Part shown: piece by piece, positions 8,671-16,873 of the stretch
How positions within the stretch are numbered: the stretch's first letter is position 1
Layout: every line of letters starts with the position of its first letter
Notes under the pieces: generated by a model
Told to the model about the DNA's origin: nothing
What the model saw: only the letters and a program-made list of their open reading frames with translations
The model's database searches: none
Position numbers and translations under genes: made by a program
Assembly (NCBI RefSeq): GCF_019457635.1
Contig: NZ_CP080412.1
Location: 4,154,001-4,218,000 of the forward strand
Direction of reading: 5' to 3'
Length of the DNA: 64,000 nt
From: Shewanella mangrovisoli
GTDB lineage: Bacteria > Pseudomonadota > Gammaproteobacteria > Enterobacterales > Shewanellaceae

Positions 8671-9852
8671 CTACTGACAAGCCGCGACGGCGGCCAATCC
8701 TGCTTGAATATCTGCAACTAAGTCGTCGGCATCTTCAATACCAACCGACAAACGTAATAGGGTGTCTTTAATGCCAGCTTCATAACGCGCTTGGGGCTCC
8801 ATCGCCCTGTGTGTCATAGTCGCGGGCACGGCCACGAGACTCTCAACGCCACCTAAGCTCTCGGCCACGCTGAATAAACTTAAGGCATCTAAAAAGGCGA
8901 CCACTTCAGCCTCGCCGCCCTTAAGCTCAAAACTCAGCATAGCGCCAAAGCCTTTTTGCTGCTTGGCGGCAATGGCATGGCCGGGGTGTTCCGCAAGGCC
9001 TGGGTAATACACTTTGCTCACCACTGGGCTACTTGTCAGCACATCCACAATACGCTGGGCATTGCTTTGGTGCTCACGAATGCGTACGGCTAAGGTACGC
9101 AGGCCACGCAGGGTTTGATAACTGTCGAAAGCTGACCCCGTTAAGCCTAAGGTGTTCGACCACCAATGTAAGGTCTCACCGAGTTGAGGATCTTTGGCGA
9201 TCACAGCGCCGCCCACCACATCGCTGTGGCCATTGATGTACTTAGTGGTGGAGTGGATAACGATATCGGCACCCAGTAACAGCGGTTGCTGCAAAATTGG
9301 CGAGAGGAAAGTGTTGTCCACCACCACTAAAGCGCCCACGGCGTGGCTCGCCTTCGCGATAGCTTCGATATCGACGACTCGCAGCAGAGGGTTAGAGGGG
9401 GTTTCAATCCACACCATCTTAGGTTGCTGGGCGATAGCTTGCTCGAGCGCTTGAGCGTCGGTTTGATCGACCACCAGCAGTTTAAATTGGCCCTTTTTAG
9501 CCAAGTTAGTGAATAAACGGTACGAACCGCCGTAGCAATCGTGGGGCACCACCAGCAAGTCATCAGGGCCAAGCAACGTAGTCACTAAGGTAATGGCCGC
9601 CATACCAGTGCAAGTCACCACACCAGTTGCGCCCTTTTCCAGCTTAGCTAGGGCATCACCTAGGATGCTGCGGGTAGGATTGCCGGAACGGCTGTAATCA
9701 AATTCGCGAGGATTTTTATGACCATCGAAGGCGTAATTCGTCGACAGGTAAATTGGCGGCACCACAGCGCCATACTGAGTATCGCTTTCGATACCCTGAC
9801 GCACTGCTAATGTGGCTAATTGACGTTCGGTCACTAATTTGCCTGCGGTCAT
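8671..9852 (-). CDS. metB: Cystathionine gamma-synthase
   Basis: A 393-residue PLP enzyme that joins an activated homoserine ester to cysteine to give cystathionine. It shows the Cys/Met-metabolism family signatures YSRSGNPTR, ATGVVTCTGMAAI, HDCYGGSYRLF, the PLP-facing VVVDNTFLSPILQQPL, and the PLP lysine in HSTTKYINGHSDVVGG (about residue 205). The C-terminal SLGGVESLVAVPATMTH is also typical. It is the first gene of metBL, divergent from metJ, with two MetJ box arrays between them. Cystathionine beta-lyase is the main alternative in this fold, but the metJ/metL neighbourhood favours MetB. Confidence 0.94.
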   Translation of the reverse strand: MTAGKLVTERQLATLAVRQGIESDTQYGAVVPPIYLSTNYAFDGHKNPREFDYSRSGNPTRSILGDALAKLEKGATGVVTCTGMAAITLVTTLLGPDDLLVVPHDCYGGSYRLFTNLAKKGQFKLLVVDQTDAQALEQAIAQQPKMVWIETPSNPLLRVVDIEAIAKASHAVGALVVVDNTFLSPILQQPLLLGADIVIHSTTKYINGHSDVVGGAVIAKDPQLGETLHWWSNTLGLTGSAFDSYQTLRGLRTLAVRIREHQSNAQRIVDVLTSSPVVSKVYYPGLAEHPGHAIAAKQQKGFGAMLSFELKGGEAEVVAFLDALSLFSVAESLGGVESLVAVPATMTHRAMEPQARYEAGIKDTLLRLSVGIEDADDLVADIQAGLAAVAACQ

Positions 9853-9875
9853 CGGGAACTCCTAAGTTCGCAAAG

Positions 9876-9899
9876 AGATGTCTGGACGTCTAAATGTAC
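9876..9899. promoter_or_regulatory. MetJ operator, metB-proximal
   Basis: Three adjacent 8-bp units, AGATGTCT, GGACGTCT and AAATGTAC, match the met box consensus with few changes. They lie 24-47 bp upstream of the metB start and should repress metBL. Confidence 0.8.
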
Positions 9900-9930
9900 C
9901 TAAGCCCAGTGGCATCGTCAATAGGCGTTA

Positions 9931-9954
9931 AGACGTTTAGACGTCTAAACATAA
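9931..9954. promoter_or_regulatory. MetJ operator, second array in the metB-metJ region
   Basis: AGACGTTT (9931-9938) followed by a perfect consensus AGACGTCT (9939-9946) and AAACATAA. It is about 30 bp from the first array and about 100 bp from metJ, so it may serve both metB repression and metJ autoregulation. Confidence 0.8.
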
Positions 9955-10056
9955 AGAAATCTGTTTGCAATCACTAAGAAATAGTAGCAATAATTTGACT
10001 GTTATCTGTAAGGGTTTAAAATCTGCCCCGAATTTAGCGTTATAACAGGTGAGTCA

Positions 10057-10371
10057 ATGACTGAATGGAATGGGGAATACATCAGCCCCTATGCTGAACA
10101 TGGCAAGAAGAATGAACAAGTAAAGAAAATTACTGTGTCTATTCCGCTCAAAGTGCTAAAAGTCCTCACGGATGAACGTACCCGTCGTCAGGTGAACAAC
10201 CTGCGCCACGCCACCAATAGCGAACTCTTGTGTGAAGCATTTTTGCATGCCTACACCGGCCAGCCTCTGCCTAATGATGCCGATCTGTCGAAAGATAGCC
10301 CAGACAGCATTCCCGCCGAAGCGAAACGGTTGATGGACGAAATGGGGATCGAGTGGGAAGATATGGAATAA
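10057..10371 (+). CDS. metJ: Methionine regulon repressor MetJ
   Basis: A 104-residue ribbon-helix-helix repressor, the usual length. It begins MTEWNGEYISPYAEHGKK. The DNA-binding strand is KKITVSIPLKVLKVL (about residues 23-37). The dimer helix RQVNNLRHATNSELLCEAFLH and the conserved tail GIEWEDME follow. With S-adenosylmethionine it binds tandem AGACGTCT boxes, which are present at both metB and metF here. The ATG at 10057 follows AGGTGAG. It is transcribed divergently from metBL and ends at its own hairpin terminator. A TTGACT at 9995-10000 is a possible -35 element. Confidence 0.97.
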   Translation: MTEWNGEYISPYAEHGKKNEQVKKITVSIPLKVLKVLTDERTRRQVNNLRHATNSELLCEAFLHAYTGQPLPNDADLSKDSPDSIPAEAKRLMDEMGIEWEDME

Positions 10372-10406
10372 CGCTCAGGCGTCCATAATCCTGCCGTAAC
10401 TAATTA

Positions 10407-10467
10407 TTAGGGATCGTTAATACTCATCTTGCCTGATGGGTTAGAGTAACGATCCCTATTTTGTTTT
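10407..10467 (+). terminator. Terminator after metJ
   Basis: An 11-bp exact stem AGGGATCGTTA (10409-10419) / TAACGATCCCT (10447-10457) is followed by a T-rich tract. The long loop contains a smaller CATC/GATG hairpin, so the structure is compound. Confidence 0.75.
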
Positions 10468-10479
10468 TGATGGAATCCT

Positions 10480-11223
10480 ATGTTCTCCTTGATAGATCCA
10501 CAAACGCTCGCCATTGCGTCTGTGATTGTGTTTTTAGGTGCCCTCACCCAGAGTCTGATTGGCTTTGGTCTTGCTGTGGTGGCGAGTCCGCTGCTGTATA
10601 TTGTCGACCCCGAATTAGTGCCAGCCCCGGTGATTGTGATGGGTTTTTCCATCGCCCTGCTCACCCTACTGCGTGAGCGCGGCCATTTAGAATTCAACGG
10701 CTTGCAATATGCGCTGATTGGTCGAGTGCCCGGAGGTTTTATCGGTGCCAGCCTGTTGCTGTTTGCGCCGCAGCCGATTCTTGGTCTGGCGATTGCTGGC
10801 ATTGTGGCGGTCGCCGTGGTGCTGAGCCTGTATAAATTCAGCCTGCCAGTGAATAAAGCGACTCTGTTTGGCGCGGGCGTGGTATCGGGGATCTTCGGTA
10901 ATATTGCCGCCATTGGTGGCCCACCGATGGCGATTTTGTTAGCGGGTAAGGATGCCTCAAAATTTCGCGCCGCACTCTCAGCCTTCTTTATCTTCAGCTC
11001 AACCATAGCGCTGGTCATCCTTGGGGTGACGGGCCTGCTCGAAATCAAGCATTTATGGTTATCCCTGATGCTGCTGCCCTCGGTCTTTTTAGGCTATTTA
11101 GTGGCGGGTAAACTGGTGGGGAATGTGGATAAGCATAAGACCAAGATGGCAACCTTAGCCCTCTGCGCTATCAGCGCCTTAGTGCTTACGGTGAAATCTG
11201 TGATTGAGCTATTGCCGCAATAA
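10480..11223 (+). CDS. TauE/SafE-family (DUF81) membrane exporter
   Basis: A 247-residue protein with about eight hydrophobic helices. The N-terminal VIVFLGALTQSLIGFGLAVV (about residues 15-34) and the second-half GVVSGIFGNIAAIGGPPMAI are the paired glycine-rich motifs of TauE/SafE (sulfite exporter/DUF81) transporters, which are thought to move small organic or sulfur-containing anions. It lies between metJ and psrABC, so a sulfur link is tempting, but it has its own terminator and opposite orientation to psr. No strong ribosome-binding site is seen (TGGAAT only). The substrate is unknown. Confidence 0.82.
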   Translation: MFSLIDPQTLAIASVIVFLGALTQSLIGFGLAVVASPLLYIVDPELVPAPVIVMGFSIALLTLLRERGHLEFNGLQYALIGRVPGGFIGASLLLFAPQPILGLAIAGIVAVAVVLSLYKFSLPVNKATLFGAGVVSGIFGNIAAIGGPPMAILLAGKDASKFRAALSAFFIFSSTIALVILGVTGLLEIKHLWLSLMLLPSVFLGYLVAGKLVGNVDKHKTKMATLALCAISALVLTVKSVIELLPQ

Positions 11224-11266
11224 TTACCGCAATAATCCCCTTCCAATCGCTGCCAATTGCCGCCAT

Positions 11267-11293
11267 AAAAAAGCACCGTTACCGGTGCTTTTT
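11267..11293. terminator. Bidirectional terminator between the TauE gene and psrC
   Basis: AAAAAAGCACCG (11267-11278) pairs with CGGTGCTTTTT (11283-11293). A- and T-runs on either side let it act on both strands. Confidence 0.85.
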
Positions 11294-11345
11294 GCTTGCA
11301 GGGGATGTGTGACTTATCCCATCGAGATTGCAGTTCACCAGAGCA

Positions 11346-12290
11346 CTAACTTAGATAGCTTTGTCCCGCATACACAATAAAGTGTCTTAGTGCTAACACG
11401 CCGGTTAAGCTGGCGCAGGCCACCATGATCATCGCGCCCTTGCTGTGGCGAGTCGCGGCAGGCAACAGCATAAACAGCAATGGAATACCAAAACCAACCC
11501 CAACCACGCCAATCCAGAATACGCTCGCCCACACGCCAGAGGTGAGTGATGCCAGCGCCACAGCAGCCGCGCCGCCCTTAAAGTACAAGGCGCAAAACAA
11601 CATAAACAGGAACATGATTTCGATGGCCATCACTGGCAGCTCTAAGCCATGCATTTTGGCTAAGGTCTTGTCGTGGCTATCAGTCTTGAACATCACCAGC
11701 GCCAGCACCGCATTGGCAGCAGCGCCCGCCGATAAACCAGAGACTAAAAACAGCGCCGGCAATACCGCGGTATTCAGCATCGGATAGGCATTCATGGCCG
11801 AGATTAAGAAGCCTGTATAAGCGCCCACGCCAATCGCAAGGATAAACAGCAACACTTCAATCAGCTTTCTAAAGGGCATCAGCAGCTTAGCAATAGGCAC
11901 GAGGAAACCTAAGCCCCACTTTGGCAGTTCGTCACGCAGCACAAGAATCGCGTAGGCAAATGCCAAGGGTGAGTAAGCCAGTAGCGCTAATACCCCAATC
12001 GCCATAACGGACTGGAAGTTATAGTTGATTAAAATCAGCCAGAAGTGGAAAGGCTTCGTTAAATCAAACACTAAACATGCCAAGCCTAGGCAAATGGCCA
12101 CTGGGCCAATAATGGCAGCGGCCTTGAGAATACTGGTCTCCCCCTGCGCTTGATCCTTATTAAACCAACGCAGGCCAATGCCAATCAGCAAACTTCCGGC
12201 GGATAAGCCCGCCATAAACAGATACACGGCGATGATCCAATGCCAAGTGACGGGATCATATTGCGCCATATCGCCCCAAGTATTGTTCAT
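11346..12290 (-). CDS. psrC: Polysulfide/thiosulfate reductase membrane subunit (NrfD/PsrC family)
   Basis: A 314-residue polytopic protein with about eight to ten hydrophobic helices, of the NrfD/PsrC family. These subunits oxidise menaquinol in the membrane and pass electrons to the iron-sulfur subunit. The N-terminal helix contains the conserved WHWIIAVYLFMAGLSAGSLLIGIG. It is the last gene of psrABC. The ATG at 12288-12290, with a GGGGGG tract upstream, is preferred over a TTG at 12296 that overlaps the psrB stop. The family assignment is clear; the exact substrate follows from PsrA. Confidence 0.88.
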   Translation of the reverse strand: MNNTWGDMAQYDPVTWHWIIAVYLFMAGLSAGSLLIGIGLRWFNKDQAQGETSILKAAAIIGPVAICLGLACLVFDLTKPFHFWLILINYNFQSVMAIGVLALLAYSPLAFAYAILVLRDELPKWGLGFLVPIAKLLMPFRKLIEVLLFILAIGVGAYTGFLISAMNAYPMLNTAVLPALFLVSGLSAGAAANAVLALVMFKTDSHDKTLAKMHGLELPVMAIEIMFLFMLFCALYFKGGAAAVALASLTSGVWASVFWIGVVGVGFGIPLLFMLLPAATRHSKGAMIMVACASLTGVLALRHFIVYAGQSYLS

Positions 12291-12292
12291 AA

Positions 12293-12859
12293 TCAAATCC
12301 CCCCTCTTTTGGTAGGAACGCGATATACCCTAGGCTTGGTGCCTAAATGGGTCTTATCTTGGTAAGTGATCTTAGTGTTAAGCAGTTTTGCCACATCACT
12401 TTGTGGATCGTTGGCATCGCCAAAGACTAAGGCATCGGTCGGACACACCGTCACACAGGCGGGCTCTTCACCCCGGGCCAAACGCGTGTCCTTACAGAAG
12501 TTACACTTGTCTGCCACTTTGGTTTCGGGATTCATAAAACGTACCTTGTAGGGGCACGCCGCCACGCAGTACATACAACCCACACACTTATCGCCATGGA
12601 TGGAGACAATGCCATCCTCACCTACGTAGGCCGCCCCCGTTGGACACACCTTCACACAGGGCGCATCTTCACACTGCTGACACGACACCCTGTGGTACTT
12701 AAAGTGCAGGTGTGGCATCTCGCCGAAAGGGCCCTCAACACGCACTTGTAAGCGAGTCACGCCCTCGGGGACGCCGTTTTCACTGCGACAGGCCACGTTA
12801 CAGGCTTGGCAGCCGATGCACTTGTTCTCATCGTGCACCATCACATATCTTTTCGTCAT
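12293..12859 (-). CDS. psrB: Four-cluster ferredoxin subunit (PsrB/PhsB)
   Basis: A 188-residue electron-transfer protein with four cysteine clusters for [4Fe-4S] centres: CIGCQACNVAC, CQQCEDAPCVKVCP, CVGCMYCVAACP, and CNFC...CVTVCP. This is the standard DMSO-reductase-family beta subunit, linking quinol oxidation in PsrC to the molybdenum site in PsrA. It has no signal peptide, so it would be carried across the membrane with PsrA by the Tat system. GGAGG six bases before ATG 12857-12859 fixes the start; a TTG four codons upstream is rejected. It lies 12 bp after psrA. Confidence 0.93.
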   Translation of the reverse strand: MTKRYVMVHDENKCIGCQACNVACRSENGVPEGVTRLQVRVEGPFGEMPHLHFKYHRVSCQQCEDAPCVKVCPTGAAYVGEDGIVSIHGDKCVGCMYCVAACPYKVRFMNPETKVADKCNFCKDTRLARGEEPACVTVCPTDALVFGDANDPQSDVAKLLNTKITYQDKTHLGTKPRVYRVPTKRGGI

Positions 12860-12871
12860 TTGAGCCTCCAA

Positions 12872-15154
12872 TTAGCGTTTTGCCAGCGTGACGCCTGTCG
12901 TATGAATATTCATGCCACACACAGGTGCTGTTTGATGGGGCAGTAAGTTTCCGCAGTGGATACCTTTACCAGTCGCTCTAACCAACTCTTTGTTTTTAGA
13001 GCCAAAGCCCATATAGGCAAACACGGTATCGGGGCGAATGCCCGGGGTGACTAAGGCGTGGCCTTCTTCGCTACCCACGCTGCTGGTTAACCGAATTGGG
13101 TCGCCATTGCTGATGCCTAACTTGCCCGCCGTAACGGGATGCACCCAAATGGCGTTATCCGACATCAGGTTAGCCAGCATGGGGATATTGTGAGTCGCGC
13201 CATTGGTATGCACGGCGACCTTGCCTTGGATAAAGTACAGCTCGTCAGCTTTCTTCAAATGCACTTCGCGGAACTTAATCACCCCGCGTCCTGGCGCCAT
13301 GGCTTCAACCTTGGCTGAGGTCAATTCAATCTTGCCGCTTGGGGTTTTAAAGCTGAGTAAACTGCCGTAGGTGCCGTCTTCATCGACGGGTTTAGCATTG
13401 GCGTAGGCCTTAGTAAACTCGGCCACCATTTTAGGTTCGCGCAGCATGATGGGCTTACCGAAGCTAACAAAACCTTCGTCCTTAATGCGGCGAAGCAGGT
13501 CTGTGTCACGGTTTACCTGCAACAGTTGCAGGGTTTCCATATTGTCCCAAGGGTAGAATTCACTTAGCCCGAGCTTATGGCCAATGTCCTTAAAGATTTG
13601 CCATGAGGGCTTAGTGTCGCCTAGGGTTTCCACCACACGTTGGCGCACATAGTAGGCTGGATTTTTACCCGACTTGTCGGCGATTTCCTCATCGCGCTCA
13701 AGGTAAGTCGATTCGGGTAAAATCACGTCGGCATAGGCGGCGGTTTCGCTGATATAGACATCGCACACGGCAACAAAGTCGAGCTTTTTCAAGGCTTCAA
13801 CCACACGCGCCCTGTCGGTCATGGTTTGCATAGGGTTGGTGCGGGACATCACCCAACCGTGTAATTGGTAGGGCACGGCACTTAAGGTCGCATCGAGGAT
13901 GGTTTGATAAATCCCGCCCGACGACCACATCATGGCATACTGCTCTTCCACTTGGTCGATACGTTTCGCCGCAGGCTTAGGCATATCTTTCACGCCGGGC
14001 TTACCCAATACGGGCGCCACACTTTCTCCCGCCAACTTGTTATAGTCTCCAGGCTTTTGACCTAGGTAGATACCGCCCTTACGCTCGATATTGCCAATCA
14101 AAATATTGGCAGCGTACAAGGCGCGGCGCATTTCAAACTCTTCAGTGGTAAAGGTGGCTCTGTGACCAAAATCCACCACAGCATGGGGCGCCTTGGCCGC
14201 AAATTCGTGGGCGATGCGGCGAATATCTTTGGCGGGCACATCGGAAACGGTTTCGGCCCACTCAGGGGTGTAGGCTTTCACTTCGGCGGCGAAGGCATCA
14301 AACCCTTCCACATAACGCTCGATAAAGGCCTTGTCGTAGAGATTATCTTCAATCAATACATGGCAAAGCGCTAAAGCCACCGCCACATCGGTGCCGGGGC
14401 GGATCGCATACCATTCATCGGCCTTATCGGCGACGATGGAGAATCTTGGCTCAAACACCACCAGCTTGGCGCCTTTATCCATTTGCGCCGCCATCATGCC
14501 GCGGGTTTCGGACATGTTGATGCCTTCGTAAAGGTTATGACCGAAATTAATGATGTATTTGGAGTTGCTTAAATCGCGCTTCACCTTAGTGCCAAACATG
14601 GCCTTAGCGGCAATCTCGTAACCACCGGGGCAAGTTGAAGCATGGGTAAAAGTATTCGGGCTGCCAAAGGCGGTAGCGAGATGGAATAAGTGTTTTTCTT
14701 GCGAACCGGATTTTGAGGAAAATGCCACGGCTTCAGGGCCGTGAGCTTGCTTGATTTTATTGAGATTATCGGCAATCAGTTGATAGGCTTCATCCCAAGA
14801 GATCTCGGCCCATTTACCCTCGCCGCGCTCGCCAACCCGCTTGAGTGGCTTCACAATCCGCTGTGGGTCGTAAAGTAAACTATGCCCAGCGCCGCCCCGG
14901 GCACAGACTTTACCACCAAAGGATTTGGCCGCCTTATTGCCACTGATAAAGACGTTTTTACCCTCAATCACCCGCGCCGAAATCGGGCAGCGAGTCGAAC
15001 ACATCTCACAGATACTGGCAATGTCTTTGCCCATTCCTTTTAGCTGCTTGCTCTCTAATGCCGCTAAGCTGCCTGGCAACAGGCTAGCCAAGGCGCACGT
15101 TGCACCGCTGGCCCCTGCGCCCTTTAAAAAGGTTCGCCTATTAAGCTCAATCAT
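12872..15154 (-). CDS. psrA: Molybdopterin polysulfide/thiosulfate reductase catalytic subunit
   Basis: A 760-residue molybdoenzyme. A Tat signal (NRRTFLKGAG, then a hydrophobic Ala/Leu stretch) directs it to the periplasm. The N-terminal [4Fe-4S] motif is CEMCSTRCPISARV...KVCARGGAG. The molybdenum ligand is expected to be the Cys in HASTCPGGYEIA (about residue 185), as in the PsrA/PhsA group. The C-terminal dinucleotide-binding domain has VHPVTAGKLGISNGDPI. Homologues reduce polysulfide, sulfur or thiosulfate during anaerobic respiration. GGAGG before ATG 15152-15154 sets the start; upstream in-frame codons add only a weak extension before the Tat motif. It is the first gene of psrABC. Confidence 0.92.
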   Translation of the reverse strand: MIELNRRTFLKGAGASGATCALASLLPGSLAALESKQLKGMGKDIASICEMCSTRCPISARVIEGKNVFISGNKAAKSFGGKVCARGGAGHSLLYDPQRIVKPLKRVGERGEGKWAEISWDEAYQLIADNLNKIKQAHGPEAVAFSSKSGSQEKHLFHLATAFGSPNTFTHASTCPGGYEIAAKAMFGTKVKRDLSNSKYIINFGHNLYEGINMSETRGMMAAQMDKGAKLVVFEPRFSIVADKADEWYAIRPGTDVAVALALCHVLIEDNLYDKAFIERYVEGFDAFAAEVKAYTPEWAETVSDVPAKDIRRIAHEFAAKAPHAVVDFGHRATFTTEEFEMRRALYAANILIGNIERKGGIYLGQKPGDYNKLAGESVAPVLGKPGVKDMPKPAAKRIDQVEEQYAMMWSSGGIYQTILDATLSAVPYQLHGWVMSRTNPMQTMTDRARVVEALKKLDFVAVCDVYISETAAYADVILPESTYLERDEEIADKSGKNPAYYVRQRVVETLGDTKPSWQIFKDIGHKLGLSEFYPWDNMETLQLLQVNRDTDLLRRIKDEGFVSFGKPIMLREPKMVAEFTKAYANAKPVDEDGTYGSLLSFKTPSGKIELTSAKVEAMAPGRGVIKFREVHLKKADELYFIQGKVAVHTNGATHNIPMLANLMSDNAIWVHPVTAGKLGISNGDPIRLTSSVGSEEGHALVTPGIRPDTVFAYMGFGSKNKELVRATGKGIHCGNLLPHQTAPVCGMNIHTTGVTLAKR

Positions 15155-15544
15155 GGTTACCTCCATCACACTCATCCACCCTAATGCGCCACTTGGCACA
15201 CGCAAACTTAGGCTTTTGTCACCGCTGCGGTTAAAGGCTAAATTCGCTCACAGGTTTTTAGTTATTTACGCCAATGCACTTGCACCAATGACCTTGGGCA
15301 CGCAGGCATTTTGCTGTTCCAGAGTGATTGTTATCCCTAAAGGGGTAAGCGGATATTGTGGTAAACCACATAGGCAAGTTGAGTGTGATCTGCGGCAACT
15401 AAAAGTTAAAAATGGCCTAAAAATTCGTGAATAGGATCAATAGAATTGGCGAGCCATTTGGGGAACCACTCGCCAACATTTTGAGATAAAAAACAGGCTA
15501 AAAAAATCTAAAAATTGACCAAACAAGCTCGGTAAAATGACGGC
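15155..15544. other. 390-bp intergenic region with psrA promoter side and a small palindrome
   Basis: No convincing gene lies here. A palindrome TGTGGT-AA-ACCACA occupies 15357-15370, about 205 bp upstream of psrA, and could be a regulator site. No good match to FNR or a full CRP site was seen by eye. The rest shows no repeats or hairpins of note. Confidence 0.35.
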
Positions 15545-16171
15545 TTAATCGACTAGGGTGATCTCTAAGCCATTGAGTAAACGAATGGCTTCGTCACGGC
15601 TAAACTTAGCGCCCTTGATTTTATTGTTAAAAATATCGATATCGTAGTCGGTCGCCTCGGAGAAATCCGCTTCCATCAACTCGGTACGGCCGAATAAGCT
15701 GTGGCGAAAATCGCTGTAACTAAAGTTGGCGCGATTAAACTTGCCCTCACGGAAATCCACATCCTGCGCCTTACAGCCCTCGAGCACCATTTCATCGAGT
15801 TGCAGCCCCATAAAAGAGCAGTCGTTTAAGATGCAGGTTCTAAAACTAAAAGGCGCCGCAAAGGATAATCTCGGCCAAGCGGCACGAGTCCAATCTATGC
15901 CCACCAACTTACATTCTTCAAAACGCACGCCGTTAAATTGGCTTAAGGGCACCTTGAGCAGGCTCAAATTACAGCCCACAAAACGGCAATCGATAAACTT
16001 GCAGTTACGGAATGTGCTGTCGCTAAATTGGCAATCGTGGAATTCACACTCTTCAAACTCCAGATCCTGCCACAGGGTTTGGCTCTCGGCTAAGGCGATA
16101 AATTGCTTTGAGAAAAAATACCGCCCCTCGGCAGTGGCGCGCGCCATCATCGGCGTTTTTACATCTGTCAT
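15545..16171 (-). CDS. Pentapeptide-repeat protein (possibly Qnr-like)
   Basis: A 208-residue protein built mainly of A(D/N)LXX-type pentapeptides such as FEECEFHDCQFSDSTF, CKFIDCRFVGCNL and FREGKFNRANFSYSDF. These should form a right-handed quadrilateral beta-helix. The break near LPLSQFNGVRFEE and the C-terminal YDIDIFNNKIKGAKFSRDEA, followed by a helix, resemble the dimer end of Qnr-type DNA-mimic proteins, and the length is close to Qnr (about 215). Other pentapeptide proteins share the fold, so gyrase protection is only a suggestion. It has no signal peptide. It is monocistronic between psr and purC. Confidence 0.75.
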   Translation of the reverse strand: MTDVKTPMMARATAEGRYFFSKQFIALAESQTLWQDLEFEECEFHDCQFSDSTFRNCKFIDCRFVGCNLSLLKVPLSQFNGVRFEECKLVGIDWTRAAWPRLSFAAPFSFRTCILNDCSFMGLQLDEMVLEGCKAQDVDFREGKFNRANFSYSDFRHSLFGRTELMEADFSEATDYDIDIFNNKIKGAKFSRDEAIRLLNGLEITLVD

Positions 16172-16873
16172 TGACTACCTCTATGTGTGCACCCCTGCTA
16201 TAGGCTAAGGGCTGATGGGCAAACTGTGTTTTTCAATTCAGAAAAAATGGCCATTAACACAAAAGGCCACGCGGTATAGGTGCTTAGCCACACGCTTTAT
16301 TCAGGCCACCTATATTACCCCGATTTACTGAGCTAACTGCATGCCTATATTGGGATTAATACCATTCTAAGGCTTAGCGAGTCACACTTTAAACTCAACT
16401 TCCCTGCTCCTCGGCTCGAGTTTTATGGGAAGTATTTTCTGCTGCCACATTGATTCCTGACCAAATTTACACCGACACGCCGCACAGATGTGCATAAATA
16501 GCCATGGAAAATTTTGTGAATAAAGGTAAAATGGCGCCACTTTTCGCGGCTGTCTAACAAGGTTCTCTCGGATTAATGGTTAGCCTTTTCGAGCAAAATG
16601 GCACGGGGTATCCCCGCTTGAACAGACCAGATTCCTTCTGGCGCCAACCTTGCTCTGCGTGCTATTTTTACCCCTTATCCCGACTTTCTCTCTCCTGCCT
16701 ATCGCCCGAAAATATCCTATTCGCTTTACGTTTTAACCTCACCAATCTCTTGTGCGCATTTAGCGATAAGCTATTGGTCAATAATAAAAAGGTGGCAAAG
16801 CATTTACGGCTTAAGCACACCGCAACGAATAAAAAACTCGTCCCTACACTCTCTATCCAAAGGAATACTCGTC
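16172..16873. other. 700-bp region upstream of purC
   Basis: No supported gene. A possible promoter is TGGAAA (16505-16510) with TAAAAT (16527-16532) at 16-bp spacing, which would give purC a leader of about 330 bases. An open frame at 16576-16887 overlaps the purC start by 14 bases, but its composition does not look like protein. No exact PurR box was found by eye. Confidence 0.3.

Noticed and set aside
10407..11048. Long open frame antisense to the TauE/SafE gene
   Set aside because: It lies wholly over a well-supported gene, has Pro/Ser/Arg-rich shadow composition and no ribosome-binding site.
14925..15434. 169-codon plus-strand frame at the psrA 5' end
   Set aside because: Half of it overlaps the psrA coding region, and the composition is not protein-like.
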